Positions 16,901-25,468 of a DNA stretch of 64,000 nt are shown piece by piece (the stretch's first letter is position 1; each line of letters starts with the position of its first letter). Position numbers and translations under genes: made by a program. The stretch is from Ketogulonicigenium robustum (lineage in GTDB: Bacteria; Pseudomonadota; Alphaproteobacteria; Rhodobacterales; Rhodobacteraceae). The stretch lies in assembly GCF_002117445.1 (NCBI RefSeq), contig NZ_CP019938.1, positions 62,001-126,000 on the forward strand, read 5' to 3'. The notes beneath the pieces were generated by a model. That model did not search any database. It was not told the DNA's origin and saw nothing but the letters and a program-made list of their open reading frames with translations.

Positions 16901-17019
16901 TCGGGGTGCTGGGCGGTATGACATCGTCAGGTGCGATCGGCATCTTCTTGGTGCCGGCGTTCTATGTGGCTGTCCTGTCCGTCGTCGAACGGTTCTCGAG
17001 AAAGGAAAAACACGCATGA
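13912..17019 (+). CDS. RND multidrug efflux pump, inner-membrane transporter (HAE1 family)
   Basis: 1035 residues with the AcrB/MexF layout: N-terminal helix (FIHHRVFAWVLAIATMLLGA), two large periplasmic loops and twelve membrane segments. The proton-relay aspartates are in GLLVDDAIVVVENV (TM4, near residue 406). The repeat-related TM10 block reads GLAARNAILIVEFA. Uses the proton gradient to expel hydrophobic drugs, detergents or solvents through the adaptor and outer-membrane factor encoded on either side. Start overlaps the adaptor stop (TGATG) and stop overlaps the next start (ATGA), so the three proteins are coupled in translation. The drug spectrum cannot be predicted. Confidence 0.96.
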   Translation: MAHFFIHHRVFAWVLAIATMLLGAIGLTRLSIAQYPDIAPTTVQVMATYNGASAEIVADSVTTVIEDAMTGIDGMVYMTSNSSTGAATITLTFDETIDPDIAQVQVQNRLQLASAQLPDIVQQNGLSVYRSTSSILLVGALTSVDGSYSAVELGDLASQMLEDPVRRTPGVGSIQSFATSYAMRIWLDPMKMVQYQVTTSDILGAVSEQNTNVTVGTLGNRPVSQGQRLTIPLSAQSQLKTVTEFENILLRVNEDGATVFLGDVARIEIGQDSYGFDSLYNGKPASGFAVNLATGANAVDTGEAVRHTLETLSSALPDGVQIVYPYDTSPFVEKSIDQVYHTLIEAIVLVFLVILVFLQSWRATIIPVVAIPVVLLGTLGMLAVMGYSINTLTMFALVLAIGLLVDDAIVVVENVERVMEEDGLGPVEATEKSMKEITSALVGIVMVLSAVFLPMAFMSGSTGIIYRQFSVTIITAMVLSLGVAIILTPAMCASLLKPRKHGGGIAPARWFNRGLENTTNGYGWVVKALVRRPFFMIIALVGIGWVALDRFQELPSSFVPQEDQGVLMAIIETPDGSTMETTRELLDRVQTYLLEQESQSVEAVFGILGFSMSGASQNAGMIFVSLKDYKDREGISAADLVNRANGHFFMTNRMGMVYFLQPPAIQGLGASSGFTMQLVDQAQRGQEALAAAAAELVTKAQADGRIINIRGGDSPFQSAMRLDIDQQKATAFGLSISEVNAMLSVIFSGREVNDFAMGSGLRPVIVQGDASARSQPEDIDRWYARNSSGEMVPFSAFTSRNWDQQAQTVSRYGGTLAMELSGEAAAGLSSGDAMAVMEELVAEMGGGYGVAWTGLSYQERQSGNQAPMLFALSAAVVFLALAALYGSWSVPFAVMMSVPVGILGAVIAAGLFDQSNDVYFKVGLLTTIGLAARNAILIVEFAQQLYHQGHTLREAAIMAAKMRLRPILMTTFAFMLGVLPLAIATGAGAGAQNSIGIGVLGGMTSSGAIGIFLVPAFYVAVLSVVERFSRKEKHA

Positions 17020-18380
17020 CCGTGTTTAGCACTGGGCTGAAAACCCTTCCTATCCTGTTACTGACGGCCGCCTGTGCGGCGGTCGGGCCCAACCCCGAAG
17101 GAACAGCCCCACCGGCTGTTCCGACGGGGTTCGTCGGCGGTGATGGCACCCCCGTGGCAACAGTGGCCCAGACCAAGTTCTGGGCGGACTACCGCGACAC
17201 CACGCTGAGCAACATCATCGAGCGTGGCTTGGCCCAGAACCTGAATGTGTTGGCCGCAAACCAGCGCATTCAGGTGGCGAGTGCGGCGGCGCAAGCCACC
17301 GGCGTGGCTGCCAGCCAAGTTCAAGGCAGCCTGACCGGGCAGCGCGAACGCTCGGGTGGTGACAACATCCAGGCCAGCACCTCGAATGGGGGTGCGTTGT
17401 CGGCAAGTTTCGTGTTCGACATGTTCGGGGGCCAACAACGCGCGCGGCAAGCGGCTTCGGCCAGCCTGCTGTCCGCCGAGGCGGGCGCTCAGACCACACG
17501 CCTTGCATGGATCGCCGAGGTGATCTCGGCCTACAGCGATGCGCGCTACTATCAAGAATCGATGGCCCTGACGCGCAATCTGGTGGCAACACGCCAACAG
17601 ACCGTGTCGGTGACGCGCAACAAACTGGATCTGGGGTCGGCGACCGATTTCGAAGTCGCCCAAGCCGAGGCGCTGCTGGCCACCGCCCGCGCTGATCTGC
17701 CGACGCAGGAAGCGGCGTTCAACGCGCAGGTATTCCGTTTGGCAACGCTGCTGAACGAGCCCGCTGGCCCGTTGATGGCGCAATTGCAGCGCGGCGCATC
17801 GATGCTGCGCGTGCCGGCACCGCCGCGTATCGGCGTGCCCGCTGACCTGTTGCGCAATCGCCCCGATGTCCGCGCGGCCGAGCATGATCTGGTTGCGGCG
17901 ATGGCGACTGTGGGTGTGGCGCAAGCAGCGCTTTACCCCTCGCTGTCTCTGACCGGTTCGGCAACCTCGACAGGCGGCAGCGATATGTGGAGCTTTGGCC
18001 CGCGTATCTCGTTGCCTCTGTTGAACCAAGGGCTGCTGCGCGCGACCCACAACCAGCGCGTGGCACAGGCCGAACTGGCCGAAACCACGTGGCGGTCCAG
18101 TATCACCACGGCTGTGGGCGATGTGCAGACCCAGAACTCGAACCTGCAGCGTTATCGGCAACAGGTTGGTGCGCTGGAGGCGGCCGTGACCTCGTACGAG
18201 CGTGCCTATGAATTGGCGCAGCGCAACTTCGAGGCAGGCTCGCTGGGCCTGTTGGATCTACTCGAAGTTGACCGCGCCTTGGCGGCGGCCCGTATTAGCT
18301 TGGCATCGGCGCGCAACACAGCTGCCAAATCCTGGGCCAGCCTGAACATCGCAGTCGGCGCTGGGGCGGCACCGCAGTAA
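17016..18380 (+). CDS. Outer-membrane efflux lipoprotein (NodT/OprM family)
   Basis: 454 residues. The N-terminus (TLPILLLTAACAAVGPN) has a lipobox-like LTAAC, so it is probably lipidated at Cys20. The body shows the duplicated TolC/OprM pattern: FWADYRDTTLSNIIERGLAQ with NLNVLAANQRIQVASA early, and IGVPADLLRNRPDVRAAEHD in the middle, the family's best-known block. NFEAGSLGLLDLLEVDRAL follows near the C-terminus. Forms the trimeric exit duct for the upstream RND pump. Last gene of the operon; a terminator follows. Confidence 0.95.
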   Translation: MTVFSTGLKTLPILLLTAACAAVGPNPEGTAPPAVPTGFVGGDGTPVATVAQTKFWADYRDTTLSNIIERGLAQNLNVLAANQRIQVASAAAQATGVAASQVQGSLTGQRERSGGDNIQASTSNGGALSASFVFDMFGGQQRARQAASASLLSAEAGAQTTRLAWIAEVISAYSDARYYQESMALTRNLVATRQQTVSVTRNKLDLGSATDFEVAQAEALLATARADLPTQEAAFNAQVFRLATLLNEPAGPLMAQLQRGASMLRVPAPPRIGVPADLLRNRPDVRAAEHDLVAAMATVGVAQAALYPSLSLTGSATSTGGSDMWSFGPRISLPLLNQGLLRATHNQRVAQAELAETTWRSSITTAVGDVQTQNSNLQRYRQQVGALEAAVTSYERAYELAQRNFEAGSLGLLDLLEVDRALAAARISLASARNTAAKSWASLNIAVGAGAAPQ

Positions 18381-18399
18381 ACGCGGGCCATTCAGGCTA

Positions 18400-18430
18400 A
18401 AAGGCCCGCCTTACATGGCGGGTCTTTCGT
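18400..18430 (+). terminator. Terminator of the RND efflux operon
   Basis: AAAGGCCCGCC (18400-18410) pairs with GGCGGGTCTTT (18417-18427) with one wobble and a TTACAT loop. The T-rich tail is short. About 20 bases past the outer-membrane factor stop. Confidence 0.7.
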
Positions 18431-18884
18431 TTGCCTGGCGCTGGCGCCAGGCAGCACGCCAGCGTGGCCGAAGCCAAGTCACCATCTTGCGCTGCGACAT
18501 GTCAGGCCCGTAACAGTCATGTCGGGCTGCACCCCGGACTGATTTCCAACAGCCACTATTTGTCTGTTTTTACCCACCTTTTCGACCGCCCTACCATCAT
18601 CCGTGATCACCAAAGTGTCGAAGATGGCAGCGCCGCGCAAGTTTTCGCCTTTCGGTGCCGCGACCATACTAAGTTGTTATTGGCAGCGGTGCAGCGCTTG
18701 GCCATATAGTAGTGACACGCTCGGCAAGATAGGGCGTGCCCAACGCAAGTGGCATCGCGCGTGGGTGACATCTGTGTCGATTTGGCGCCTTGTTTTCCCC
18801 GCTCGTTTGAAGATATGAAGCGGATCGACCCCAAGGCGAATTCTCCGCACATAGGTGTAATGGCACATATTACGAGGCCGACCC
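18431..18884. other. Gene-free stretch with a strong hairpin
   Basis: About 450 bases without a supported gene. At 18432-18453 TGCCTGGCG and CGCCAGGCA form a 9-bp stem with a CTGG loop, close behind the efflux terminator. The rest encodes only short frames without recognisable motifs. The last ~100 bases should hold the promoter for the glycan genes. Confidence 0.5.
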
Positions 18885-19769
18885 ATGTCGAGCAGACCGT
18901 TATCACGCAGGCTGGCTAAGCTGGGGTTCCGGTTGCTTGGGCCAGGGCGTGCGCATTGGCAAGATCTTTGGCCAACAACGCAAATCGACCCCGCAACGGG
19001 TGATGTGACTTGGCGCGGCCAAGCGCTGGTGCGGCTGGTGCGCCCATCGCAGATTCTGCCGCGTGGGTTGCCGTTGATTACCGTTGTCGGGTCTGGCCCG
19101 TCACTGCGCGAGCAGCGCATCGAGGCGATTGCGCCGCATTCCGCGATCTTGTGCAACGGGGCCGCGCTGTTGGCCGAACGTGTGCAGCCATTGGCCGTTG
19201 TGGTCGAGGATGAGCGTTTCGTTTTCAGGCACCATGGCATGCTAAGCGTTCTGGATAAGGCGATACCGTTGTTTCTGTCGGCGGCGGCGCTGCGGGCCTT
19301 TGCCGATGCGGATGCGGGTGCTTTTGCAGGGCGCGCCGTCGCGCTGATTGATAATTTGCAAAAACCCGTCGGCGGGCTGCGTCGTGATTTGTCGGGCCCC
19401 GCGTGGCAAGACATCGCCGTGATGCGCAATGACGCCGGCTTCTCGCGCGATGTAGACAGGGGCGTTGTGATCACGGGCACGGTCGCTTTTTCTGCGTTGC
19501 AGCTGGCCATCGCTGCGCGGCCCGCGCGTATTTTGCTGGCAGGGATCGACCTTAGCAACGACGCCGCGCCGCGTTTTTATGAAGGCGCTGACAAGGCACC
19601 TTCGGGGCTGACAGCAGGCCTTACGCGCATATTGGACGGGTTCATTCTGGCTCGGGCCGAGGCCGCCCGTCAGAATATCGCGCTCGATTGCGCCTCGCCG
19701 GTATCCGCGCTGCTGCAGGTGGGGTATAGCTACAGTGATACGCTGGAATCCGTCCCGCTGCCTGTCTGA
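18885..19769 (+). CDS. Sialyltransferase (GT42)-like / MptE-like glycan protein
   Basis: 294 residues, start supported by GAGG nine bases upstream. The core resembles the CstII/MptE-like (DUF115) fold. ITVVGSGPSLREQRIEAI parallels the nucleotide-sugar loop GNGPSL, followed by AILCNGAALLAERVQPLAVV. Later come VITGTVAFSALQLAIAARPA and ILLAGIDLSND, like the SGxxxxxxAxxLGY...LSGIDF block of GT42. The C-terminal IALDCASPVSALLQ matches the end of that fold. GT42 enzymes transfer sialic acid to surface glycans; MptE-like proteins are broader. Donor and acceptor are uncertain. Nine bases from the GT8 gene, so they form a two-gene unit probably acting on lipopolysaccharide or capsule. Confidence 0.6.
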   Translation: MSSRPLSRRLAKLGFRLLGPGRAHWQDLWPTTQIDPATGDVTWRGQALVRLVRPSQILPRGLPLITVVGSGPSLREQRIEAIAPHSAILCNGAALLAERVQPLAVVVEDERFVFRHHGMLSVLDKAIPLFLSAAALRAFADADAGAFAGRAVALIDNLQKPVGGLRRDLSGPAWQDIAVMRNDAGFSRDVDRGVVITGTVAFSALQLAIAARPARILLAGIDLSNDAAPRFYEGADKAPSGLTAGLTRILDGFILARAEAARQNIALDCASPVSALLQVGYSYSDTLESVPLPV

Positions 19770-19778
19770 AAGCGATAC

Positions 19779-20690
19779 ATGTCTGCCGACACACCTGTGC
19801 AACTGGCCTTCATCACCGACGCGGGCGCGATCGGCCCCACCACATTCGCGATGTGGACGGCGCTATGCCGTGCCTCGGGGCCGGTCGATGTCATTTACGT
19901 CGGTATCGATCTAAGCGAGGCGCATTGGGCGGGGGTGGGCTCCGTTGTGGCGGGGTTTGCGCAGGCAAGGCTGGTCGTCGTCAAGTTTGACGATGATTTG
20001 TTGCAAGGGGTTGCAGCGCCCTCGGCCCACATCTCGCGCGCGACGTTCGTGCGGTTATTCCTGCACCGCTTCACGCGCGGGCGGGTGTTGTATCTGGATG
20101 GCGACATTATGGTCACCGGCGATGTCAGCGCGATTGCCGCTGTCGATATGGCCGATGCGCCGATTGCCGCTGTGTGCGATTTTGTCGTGCAGAAATGGGC
20201 CCATATGCTGGCGCGCAAAGAGCGATCGGCCAAGATCGCGCGTAAAATGCAGCGGATTGCGCCGCTGACAGTGCCTGCGGGACCGCAGTATTATTTCAAT
20301 GCGGGCGTCGCCTTGATGGATATGGACCGCATCAACGCTGATCCGACGCTGGTGGCCGCGCTCGAGGATGTGCAAACCGCTGCGCAATACCCGCTTGCTG
20401 ATCAGGATCACCTCAATCGTGTGTTTGCGGGGCAAGCGCATGTGCTCGCACCCCAATGGAACTGCTCGTGGGGCCGCTTGCGCTTGCAGCGCCGCTATCT
20501 GGCCGATTGTGTGATGATGGCCGACGGCAACCCTGCGACCGAGGGGCCCATCGTCATCCACTACCATGGCCCGAAAAAGCCGTGGCGTCGGGTGCCGCTG
20601 GTGCACAAGCTGCGGTTTGCGCGTGCAATCTGGGCTTATCGCACGGCGCAGCGCGCATTTTTGCGCGAGTTTCCAGACTTTAGCTACTAA
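19779..20690 (+). CDS. Glycosyltransferase family 8 (LgtC-like)
   Basis: 303 residues. The GT8 metal/nucleotide site DxD is in VLYLDGDIMVTGD (Asp107, Asp109). Other family blocks are SRATFVRLFLHRF, QYYFNAGVALMDMDRI, PLADQDHLNRVF and the C-terminal IHYHGPKKPWRR. These retaining enzymes use UDP-glucose or UDP-galactose to extend lipooligosaccharide or glycogenin-type chains. No signal peptide; cytoplasmic face. Partner of the upstream sialyltransferase-like gene. Its stop codon abuts the gntK stop on the other strand with no spacer. Confidence 0.9.
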   Translation: MSADTPVQLAFITDAGAIGPTTFAMWTALCRASGPVDVIYVGIDLSEAHWAGVGSVVAGFAQARLVVVKFDDDLLQGVAAPSAHISRATFVRLFLHRFTRGRVLYLDGDIMVTGDVSAIAAVDMADAPIAAVCDFVVQKWAHMLARKERSAKIARKMQRIAPLTVPAGPQYYFNAGVALMDMDRINADPTLVAALEDVQTAAQYPLADQDHLNRVFAGQAHVLAPQWNCSWGRLRLQRRYLADCVMMADGNPATEGPIVIHYHGPKKPWRRVPLVHKLRFARAIWAYRTAQRAFLREFPDFSY

Positions 20691-21194
20691 CTACCGCGCG
20701 AAAGCGCCCTGCAGGGCGTCCACCAGCGTTGCGACGTCGGCGCTGGCGTCTAACGTCAGGCCAACCTCGTCCGCGGCGAGGGGCTCCAGCGTATTGAACT
20801 GCGATGTTAGCAGGCTGGTCGGCATGTAGTGGCCGCTGCGCGCGGCCATGCGCGCCCCGATCATCGCGGGCGTTCCGGCCAAAAATGCGAAAGCCACATC
20901 GCCCGCCGAGCCCAAAATATCGCGATACGCGCGGCGCAATGCCGAACACGCGACGACCGTTTGGTGCCCTTCGGCCGCATTTGCGACCATCCAATCACGA
21001 ATAGCGGCCAACCACGGCGCGCGGTCGCTATCGGTCAGGGGCGTGCCTGCCGACATTTTCGCAATATTCGCAGCGCTGTGAAAACTGTCGGCATCGGCGA
21101 ACACGCGCCCTGATGCAGCCGCAAATTGCTGCGCGAGGGTGGTTTTACCCACCCCCGAAACACCAAAGACGACGATGTGCTGGGGCGCGCCCAT
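20691..21194 (-). CDS. gntK: Gluconokinase
   Basis: 167 residues, the normal size of the small thermoresistant/thermosensitive gluconokinases. P-loop FGVSGVGKTTLA at residues 9-20, then FADADSFHSAANIAKMSAGT with the family's PLTDSDRAPWL, VVACSALRRAYRDILG and a C-terminal SQFNTLEPL. Phosphorylates D-gluconate to 6-phosphogluconate with ATP, supplying the dehydratase encoded at the head of the same operon. Starts 9 bases after eda. Third gene of edd-eda-gntK. Confidence 0.95.
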   Translation of the reverse strand: MGAPQHIVVFGVSGVGKTTLAQQFAAASGRVFADADSFHSAANIAKMSAGTPLTDSDRAPWLAAIRDWMVANAAEGHQTVVACSALRRAYRDILGSAGDVAFAFLAGTPAMIGARMAARSGHYMPTSLLTSQFNTLEPLAADEVGLTLDASADVATLVDALQGAFAR

Positions 21195-21203
21195 GGCTGG
21201 CTG

Positions 21204-21845
21204 TCAGGCCCCGAGCCGCGATGCAGCTTGGGCAAGGCGCGTAACCTCGGCCCAGTCGCCGGTTGCCAACGCGGATTTGGGGGCCACCCAGCTGCCGCCG
21301 ACGCAGGCGACGTTCGGCAGGGCCAGATAGTCGGTCGCATTCTGCGGGGTGACGCCACCCGTCGGGCAGAACGTGATTTGCGGCAGCGGAGAGGCCAGCG
21401 AGCCCAGCAGTTTCGCGCCGCCGGCAGCTTCGGCAGGGAAGAATTTTTGCATCACATAGCCTTGTTCCAACAGGAACATCGCCTCGGATGCGGTGGCCGC
21501 GCCGGGCAGCAGGGGCAGGCCGTATTCGATGCAGGCGTCGATCAGGCGCTGCGTCGCGCCGGGCGAGACACCAAAATGGGCCCCTGCGTCTTTCGCAGCC
21601 TTCACATCTGCGGGCGTCAGCAGGGTGCCTGCGCCGACCACGCCGCCATCCACTTCGGCCATCGCGCGGATCACATCCAGCGCGGCGGGGGTGCGCAGCG
21701 TTACCTCGAGTGCGGGTAGGCCGCCAGCGACCAGCGCCTGCGCCAGCGGGGCGGCTTGGGCCACGTCTTCGACGATCAGCACCGGCACAACGGGGGCGAG
21801 GCGGCAGATTTGCAGCGCGGCGGCAGATTGGACGGCAGGTGTCAT
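21204..21845 (-). CDS. eda: KDPG aldolase (2-dehydro-3-deoxyphosphogluconate aldolase)
   Basis: 213 residues, one TIM barrel. Active-site residues are visible: Glu47 and Arg51 in LEVTLRT, and the Schiff-base Lys134 in [21 protein letters not shown] and CPTGGV phosphate-binding loops are present. Splits KDPG into pyruvate and glyceraldehyde 3-phosphate, the last step of the Entner-Doudoroff route. Follows edd by 26 bases. It would also be needed by the kdgK cluster at 43 kb, which has no aldolase of its own. Confidence 0.96.
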   Translation of the reverse strand: MTPAVQSAAALQICRLAPVVPVLIVEDVAQAAPLAQALVAGGLPALEVTLRTPAALDVIRAMAEVDGGVVGAGTLLTPADVKAAKDAGAHFGVSPGATQRLIDACIEYGLPLLPGAATASEAMFLLEQGYVMQKFFPAEAAGGAKLLGSLASPLPQITFCPTGGVTPQNATDYLALPNVACVGGSWVAPKSALATGDWAEVTRLAQAASRLGA

Positions 21846-21871
21846 CGGGCGTGTTCCCCTTGGCGTTATGA

Positions 21872-23683
21872 TCAGACCAGCGCCGAGGCGCCGGTTTCGG
21901 CGGTGCCGACGCTATTCCGGAAGGTCGCGAACAGCTCGCGCCCCATACCGGTGGCGTTGGCGGACAGGTCGGGCTGCGCGGGGCGGCGGCCTGTCAAATC
22001 GGACAGGCAGTCGATCGTGCCGCTGACGGCGTCTAGGCGGATCATATCACCATCTTCGATCAATGCTAGAGGGCCGCCCGCCGCAGCTTCGGGTGCGACG
22101 TGGATGGCGGCGGGCACTTTGCCCGATGCGCCCGACATGCGGCCATCGGTGACCAGCGCAACCTTTAGCCCGCGGTCTTGCAGAACCGACAGCACGGGCG
22201 TCAGCGTGTGCAGTTCGGGCATGCCATTGGCGCTGGGGCCCTGGAAGCGCAGCACGACTACGGTGTCGCTGGTGAATTCGCCGCGTTGGAAGGCGGCCTT
22301 CACATCGTGCTGGTCAATAAAAACGCGGGCAGGGGCCTGAATAATATGCCGTTCGGGCGCGACGGCCGAGACTTTGATCACCCCGCGCCCGAGGTTGCCG
22401 TGCAATTGGCGCAGCCCGCCGGTGGCGGCGAATGGCTCGGCGACGGGGCGCAGGATTTTATCGTTCAGCGTGGTGGTCGGGCCTTCTTGCCACGTGACCG
22501 CACCGTCGTGCAGCTTGGGCTCGGTGCGGTAGGCCGCTAGTCCCGTCCCCATAATCGTCTGGGCGTCGGCATGCAGCAGGCCCGCGTCCAGCAATTCGCC
22601 AATCAGGAATTGCAACCCGCCTGCGGCGTGGAAGTGGTTCACATCGGCCAGTCCGTTGGGGTAGACGCGCGCCATAAGCGGCACCACGCTGGCCAAATCA
22701 TCAAAGTCCTGCAAATCCAGCAGGATACCCGAAGCGCGCGCCATGGCCGGCAAGTGCAGGACAAGATTGGTCGAGCCGCCAGTCGCCATCAACCCGACGA
22801 TGCCGTTCACATAGGCCCGCTCGTCCAGAATCTCGCCTGCGGGGCAGAAATCATTGCCAAGGGCGGTGATTGCAGCGGCGCGGCGGACGGCGGCGTCTGT
22901 CAGGGCCTCGCGCAGGGGGCTGCCGGGGTGGATGAAGGTGGCGCCGGGCAGGTGCAGGCCCATCACCTCCATCAGCATTTGGTTACTGTTGGCGGTGCCG
23001 TAGAAGGTGCAGGTGCCCGGGCCGTGGTAGCTGGCCATTTCGGCGGCCATCAGTTCCTCGCGTGTGGCCTTGCCCTCGGCATAGGCGTTGCGGACGGCGG
23101 CCTTTTCGCTGTTGGTGATCCCCGACGCCATCGGGCCTGCTGGCACGAAAACCGCCGGAATATGGCCAAAGCTGGCGGCGGCCATAATTAGGCCGGGAAC
23201 GATCTTGTCGCAAACCCCCAAGTAAATCGAGGCGTCAAAGCAGTTATGGCTCAGGCCAACCGCCGCCGCCATGGCAATCACATCGCGCGAGAAAAGCGAC
23301 AGTTCCATCCCCGCTTGGCCCTGCGTGATGCCGTCGCACATGGCGGGCACGCCGCCTGCGACTTGGGCGGTCGCCCCGACGCTGCGGGCTACATCGCGGA
23401 TGCGTTGGGGGTAGGTTTCGAACGGCTGATGCGCCGACAGCATGTCGTTATAGGCGGTGATAATGCCAATATTCGGCGCACGCCCCGCGACCAGCGAGGC
23501 CTTATCCTGCCCCATCGCCGCATAGGCGTGGGCCTGATTGCCGCAGCCCAAATGGCTGCGCGAGGGCCCTGCTGCGACAGCGGCACGGATGCGATCCAGA
23601 TAGGCCCCACGCGTCTGTTCCGAACGGCGCCGGATGCGTTCGGTGACCTCGGCGACGACCGCGTTGATCGGGGAATGGGGCAT
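21872..23683 (-). CDS. edd: Phosphogluconate dehydratase
   Basis: 603 residues of the IlvD/Edd family. The iron-sulfur ligating cysteines fall in [30 protein letters not shown] and later blocks; the C-terminal half has [20 protein letters not shown] and [11 protein letters not shown]. Converts 6-phosphogluconate to KDPG. GAGG five bases before the ATG supports the start. First gene of edd-eda-gntK, with two LacI-type operators 25-60 bases upstream, so it is probably derepressed by gluconate or a pathway intermediate. Confidence 0.97.
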   Translation of the reverse strand: MPHSPINAVVAEVTERIRRRSEQTRGAYLDRIRAAVAAGPSRSHLGCGNQAHAYAAMGQDKASLVAGRAPNIGIITAYNDMLSAHQPFETYPQRIRDVARSVGATAQVAGGVPAMCDGITQGQAGMELSLFSRDVIAMAAAVGLSHNCFDASIYLGVCDKIVPGLIMAAASFGHIPAVFVPAGPMASGITNSEKAAVRNAYAEGKATREELMAAEMASYHGPGTCTFYGTANSNQMLMEVMGLHLPGATFIHPGSPLREALTDAAVRRAAAITALGNDFCPAGEILDERAYVNGIVGLMATGGSTNLVLHLPAMARASGILLDLQDFDDLASVVPLMARVYPNGLADVNHFHAAGGLQFLIGELLDAGLLHADAQTIMGTGLAAYRTEPKLHDGAVTWQEGPTTTLNDKILRPVAEPFAATGGLRQLHGNLGRGVIKVSAVAPERHIIQAPARVFIDQHDVKAAFQRGEFTSDTVVVLRFQGPSANGMPELHTLTPVLSVLQDRGLKVALVTDGRMSGASGKVPAAIHVAPEAAAGGPLALIEDGDMIRLDAVSGTIDCLSDLTGRRPAQPDLSANATGMGRELFATFRNSVGTAETGASALV

Positions 23684-23708
23684 TTTAACCTCGCGGATGC
23701 TGGATTCG

Positions 23709-23741
23709 TGATAACGCTAACAGTGTGTGATAGCGCTAACA
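23709..23741. promoter_or_regulatory. Tandem LacI-family operators upstream of edd
   Basis: TGATAACGCTAACA (23709-23722) and TGATAGCGCTAACA (23728-23741) differ at one position and are centred 19 bp apart, about two helix turns. Each is a near-palindrome around the central CG, typical of LacI/GalR-family repressors. A similar TGTTAGCGC element precedes the LacI gene at 38.3 kb, making that protein a candidate regulator. Confidence 0.75.
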
Positions 23742-23786
23742 ACACAAATCTGCATGACGCGAGGGATTGCCGCCGATCGGGCCCGA

Positions 23787-24287
23787 TCAGGCGGGGGCGT
23801 GCAGCATCGCGACGGCGGTGGCCAGCATCGCGGCGGGCTTCAACACATCCTCGACCATGGGGGCAATTTCGGCGGGATAGCTGCCTTTGGCGTCCAGAAT
23901 GTTCACCGTCGCGACGACTTTGCCGCCCAAGGCGACCGGCAGGTTGATGATCGCCTGACACCCGAGGCTGAGGATCAGGTCGTAGTCGGCGAAATCGTCT
24001 TTCTCATTGGCGATGTCGTTCGAAATATGAGTCTGGCGCAGGGTGTCGATGCTGCGGAACCAGTCGTCCTCGATGATGGGTTTCGTGCCGGTGGTAGGGT
24101 AGGCGACGGCGTCCGACGTATAAACGCGGCGCGCCAGCATGTTTTGGCGATCCAGCATCGTCACCGTGACAAGGCGGGCGGGCAGCAGCGCGCTGGCCAG
24201 CGCGTGCAGTGCGCCATAGGCGGCGGCGGGGGATGTGGCATCGGCGATGGCGGCGGCAAACGCGGCGCGGGGCATTTCGGGGGTCAT
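23787..24287 (-). CDS. GAF-domain protein
   Basis: 166 residues forming one GAF domain: LVTVTMLDRQNMLARRVYTS, an acidic DDWFRSIDTLRQTHISND segment, then LGCQAIINLPVALGGKVVAT and a closing helix. It lacks the clustered cysteines of free-methionine-sulfoxide reductases, so it is more likely a small-molecule sensor. No output domain is attached. It lies on the same strand upstream of edd, but the operators between them suggest separate control. A broken paralogue lies at 44956-45507. The ligand is unknown. Confidence 0.8.
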   Translation of the reverse strand: MTPEMPRAAFAAAIADATSPAAAYGALHALASALLPARLVTVTMLDRQNMLARRVYTSDAVAYPTTGTKPIIEDDWFRSIDTLRQTHISNDIANEKDDFADYDLILSLGCQAIINLPVALGGKVVATVNILDAKGSYPAEIAPMVEDVLKPAAMLATAVAMLHAPA

Positions 24288-24514
24288 TTTGCGTCCATTT
24301 AGTAACTGCCGCTATCGTCTACAAAATGGTTTTCTTGTCGATAAAAATTTTTAGATGCCCTTTGACAGTTTTTTGAATTTGGTATCTGTTTGATGACAAC
24401 GCAGCGTCGCACCCCACCTCGCCGTGTGTGAACCAACCTTTCGGGCAGGCCTGTTTTTCGTGATTATTCGATGTTTTGCGCCGTGGGCGCAGTCTTGCAT
24501 GGTGGGCCGCTGCA

Positions 24515-25468
24515 ATGGCCGGTAGTGCGCTGACGCGGTTGCCGCTGGGCTACATGGCACAACGCGTGGCGCTGATGGCGGTGACGCTATGGGCGATTGT
24601 GACGCTGACATTTTTTCTGATGCATGCCGTGCCCGGCGGGCCGTTCGTGTCGGAAAAGCAGGTCGCCCCCGAAATCGAGGCGGCGCTGCAGGCGAAATTC
24701 GGGCTGGATCAGCCGGTGTGGCAGCAATACCTGACTTATCTGGGTAACGTCGCGCGTGGCGATTTGGGGCCATCGTTCAAATACCCCGGTGTGACGGTGA
24801 ACAGCATGATCGCGCAGGGGCTGCCGGTCACGCTGAAAACGGGTCTGCTGGCGGTCATTTGCGTTCTGGCGTTGGGGGTGCCGCTGGGGGTGGTAGCCGC
24901 GTTAAACCGCAATCGCTGGCCCGATACGACGGTGATGCTGATTGCCACGCTGGGTGCGGCCATTCCGTCTTATGTCATCGCGACGGTTGCCCTCTATTTC
25001 TTTGCACTGAAACTGGGCTGGGTGCCGACATTCGGGCTGGACGACTGGCGGGGGTATTTCCTGCCCGTGTTTGCCCTGTCAGGTTTCTGGCTGTCGTTTA
25101 TCGCCCGCCTGACCCGATCCAGCCTGCTGGAGACGCTGGATCAGGATTATATGACGACCGCGCGGGCCAAGGGGTTGCGGCGTGGGCAGATTTTGATCCG
25201 TCACGGTTTGCGCAATTCACTGATTCCTGTGGTGACGGTGATGGGGCCGGTGATTGCGAACCTGATGACGGGGTCTTTCGTGATCGAGCAGATTTTCGCG
25301 CTGCCTGGTATCGGGCGGCATTTCGTGCTGTCGATCACCAACCGTGATTATACCGCCATTATGGGCATCACCATTTTTTACGCCACGATTTTGATGGTGA
25401 TGATTTTCATCGTCGACATGCTTTACGTCTGGCTGGACCCCCGCATTGATTATCGGAGGCGCGCATGA
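24515..25468 (+). CDS. Peptide/oligopeptide ABC transporter permease (OppB type)
   Basis: 317 residues from ATG 24515; the in-frame ATG 24554 (MAQRVALMAV) is a serious alternative because family members usually begin there. Six membrane spans, an N-terminal HAVPGGPF motif and the cytoplasmic coupling loop DYMTTARAKGLRRGQILIRH (EAA motif). DPRIDYRR at the C-terminus is typical of OppB/DppB. First gene of a five-gene operon, ending in an ATGA overlap with the second permease. With its partner it forms the membrane channel. Confidence 0.92.
   Translation: MAGSALTRLPLGYMAQRVALMAVTLWAIVTLTFFLMHAVPGGPFVSEKQVAPEIEAALQAKFGLDQPVWQQYLTYLGNVARGDLGPSFKYPGVTVNSMIAQGLPVTLKTGLLAVICVLALGVPLGVVAALNRNRWPDTTVMLIATLGAAIPSYVIATVALYFFALKLGWVPTFGLDDWRGYFLPVFALSGFWLSFIARLTRSSLLETLDQDYMTTARAKGLRRGQILIRHGLRNSLIPVVTVMGPVIANLMTGSFVIEQIFALPGIGRHFVLSITNRDYTAIMGITIFYATILMVMIFIVDMLYVWLDPRIDYRRRA

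Noticed and set aside
18431-18884. Search for tRNA or small RNA genes in the gene-free stretch
   Set aside because: There is one good hairpin, but no cloverleaf, promoter-terminator pair or conserved motif.
23787-24287. The GAF protein as a free methionine-(R)-sulfoxide reductase
   Set aside because: The three catalytic cysteines of that family are absent.
24362-24388. TTGACA and TATCTG upstream of the Opp operon, considered as a promoter
   Set aside because: The spacing is only 15 bp and the -10 is poor, so I could not support it as a called site.
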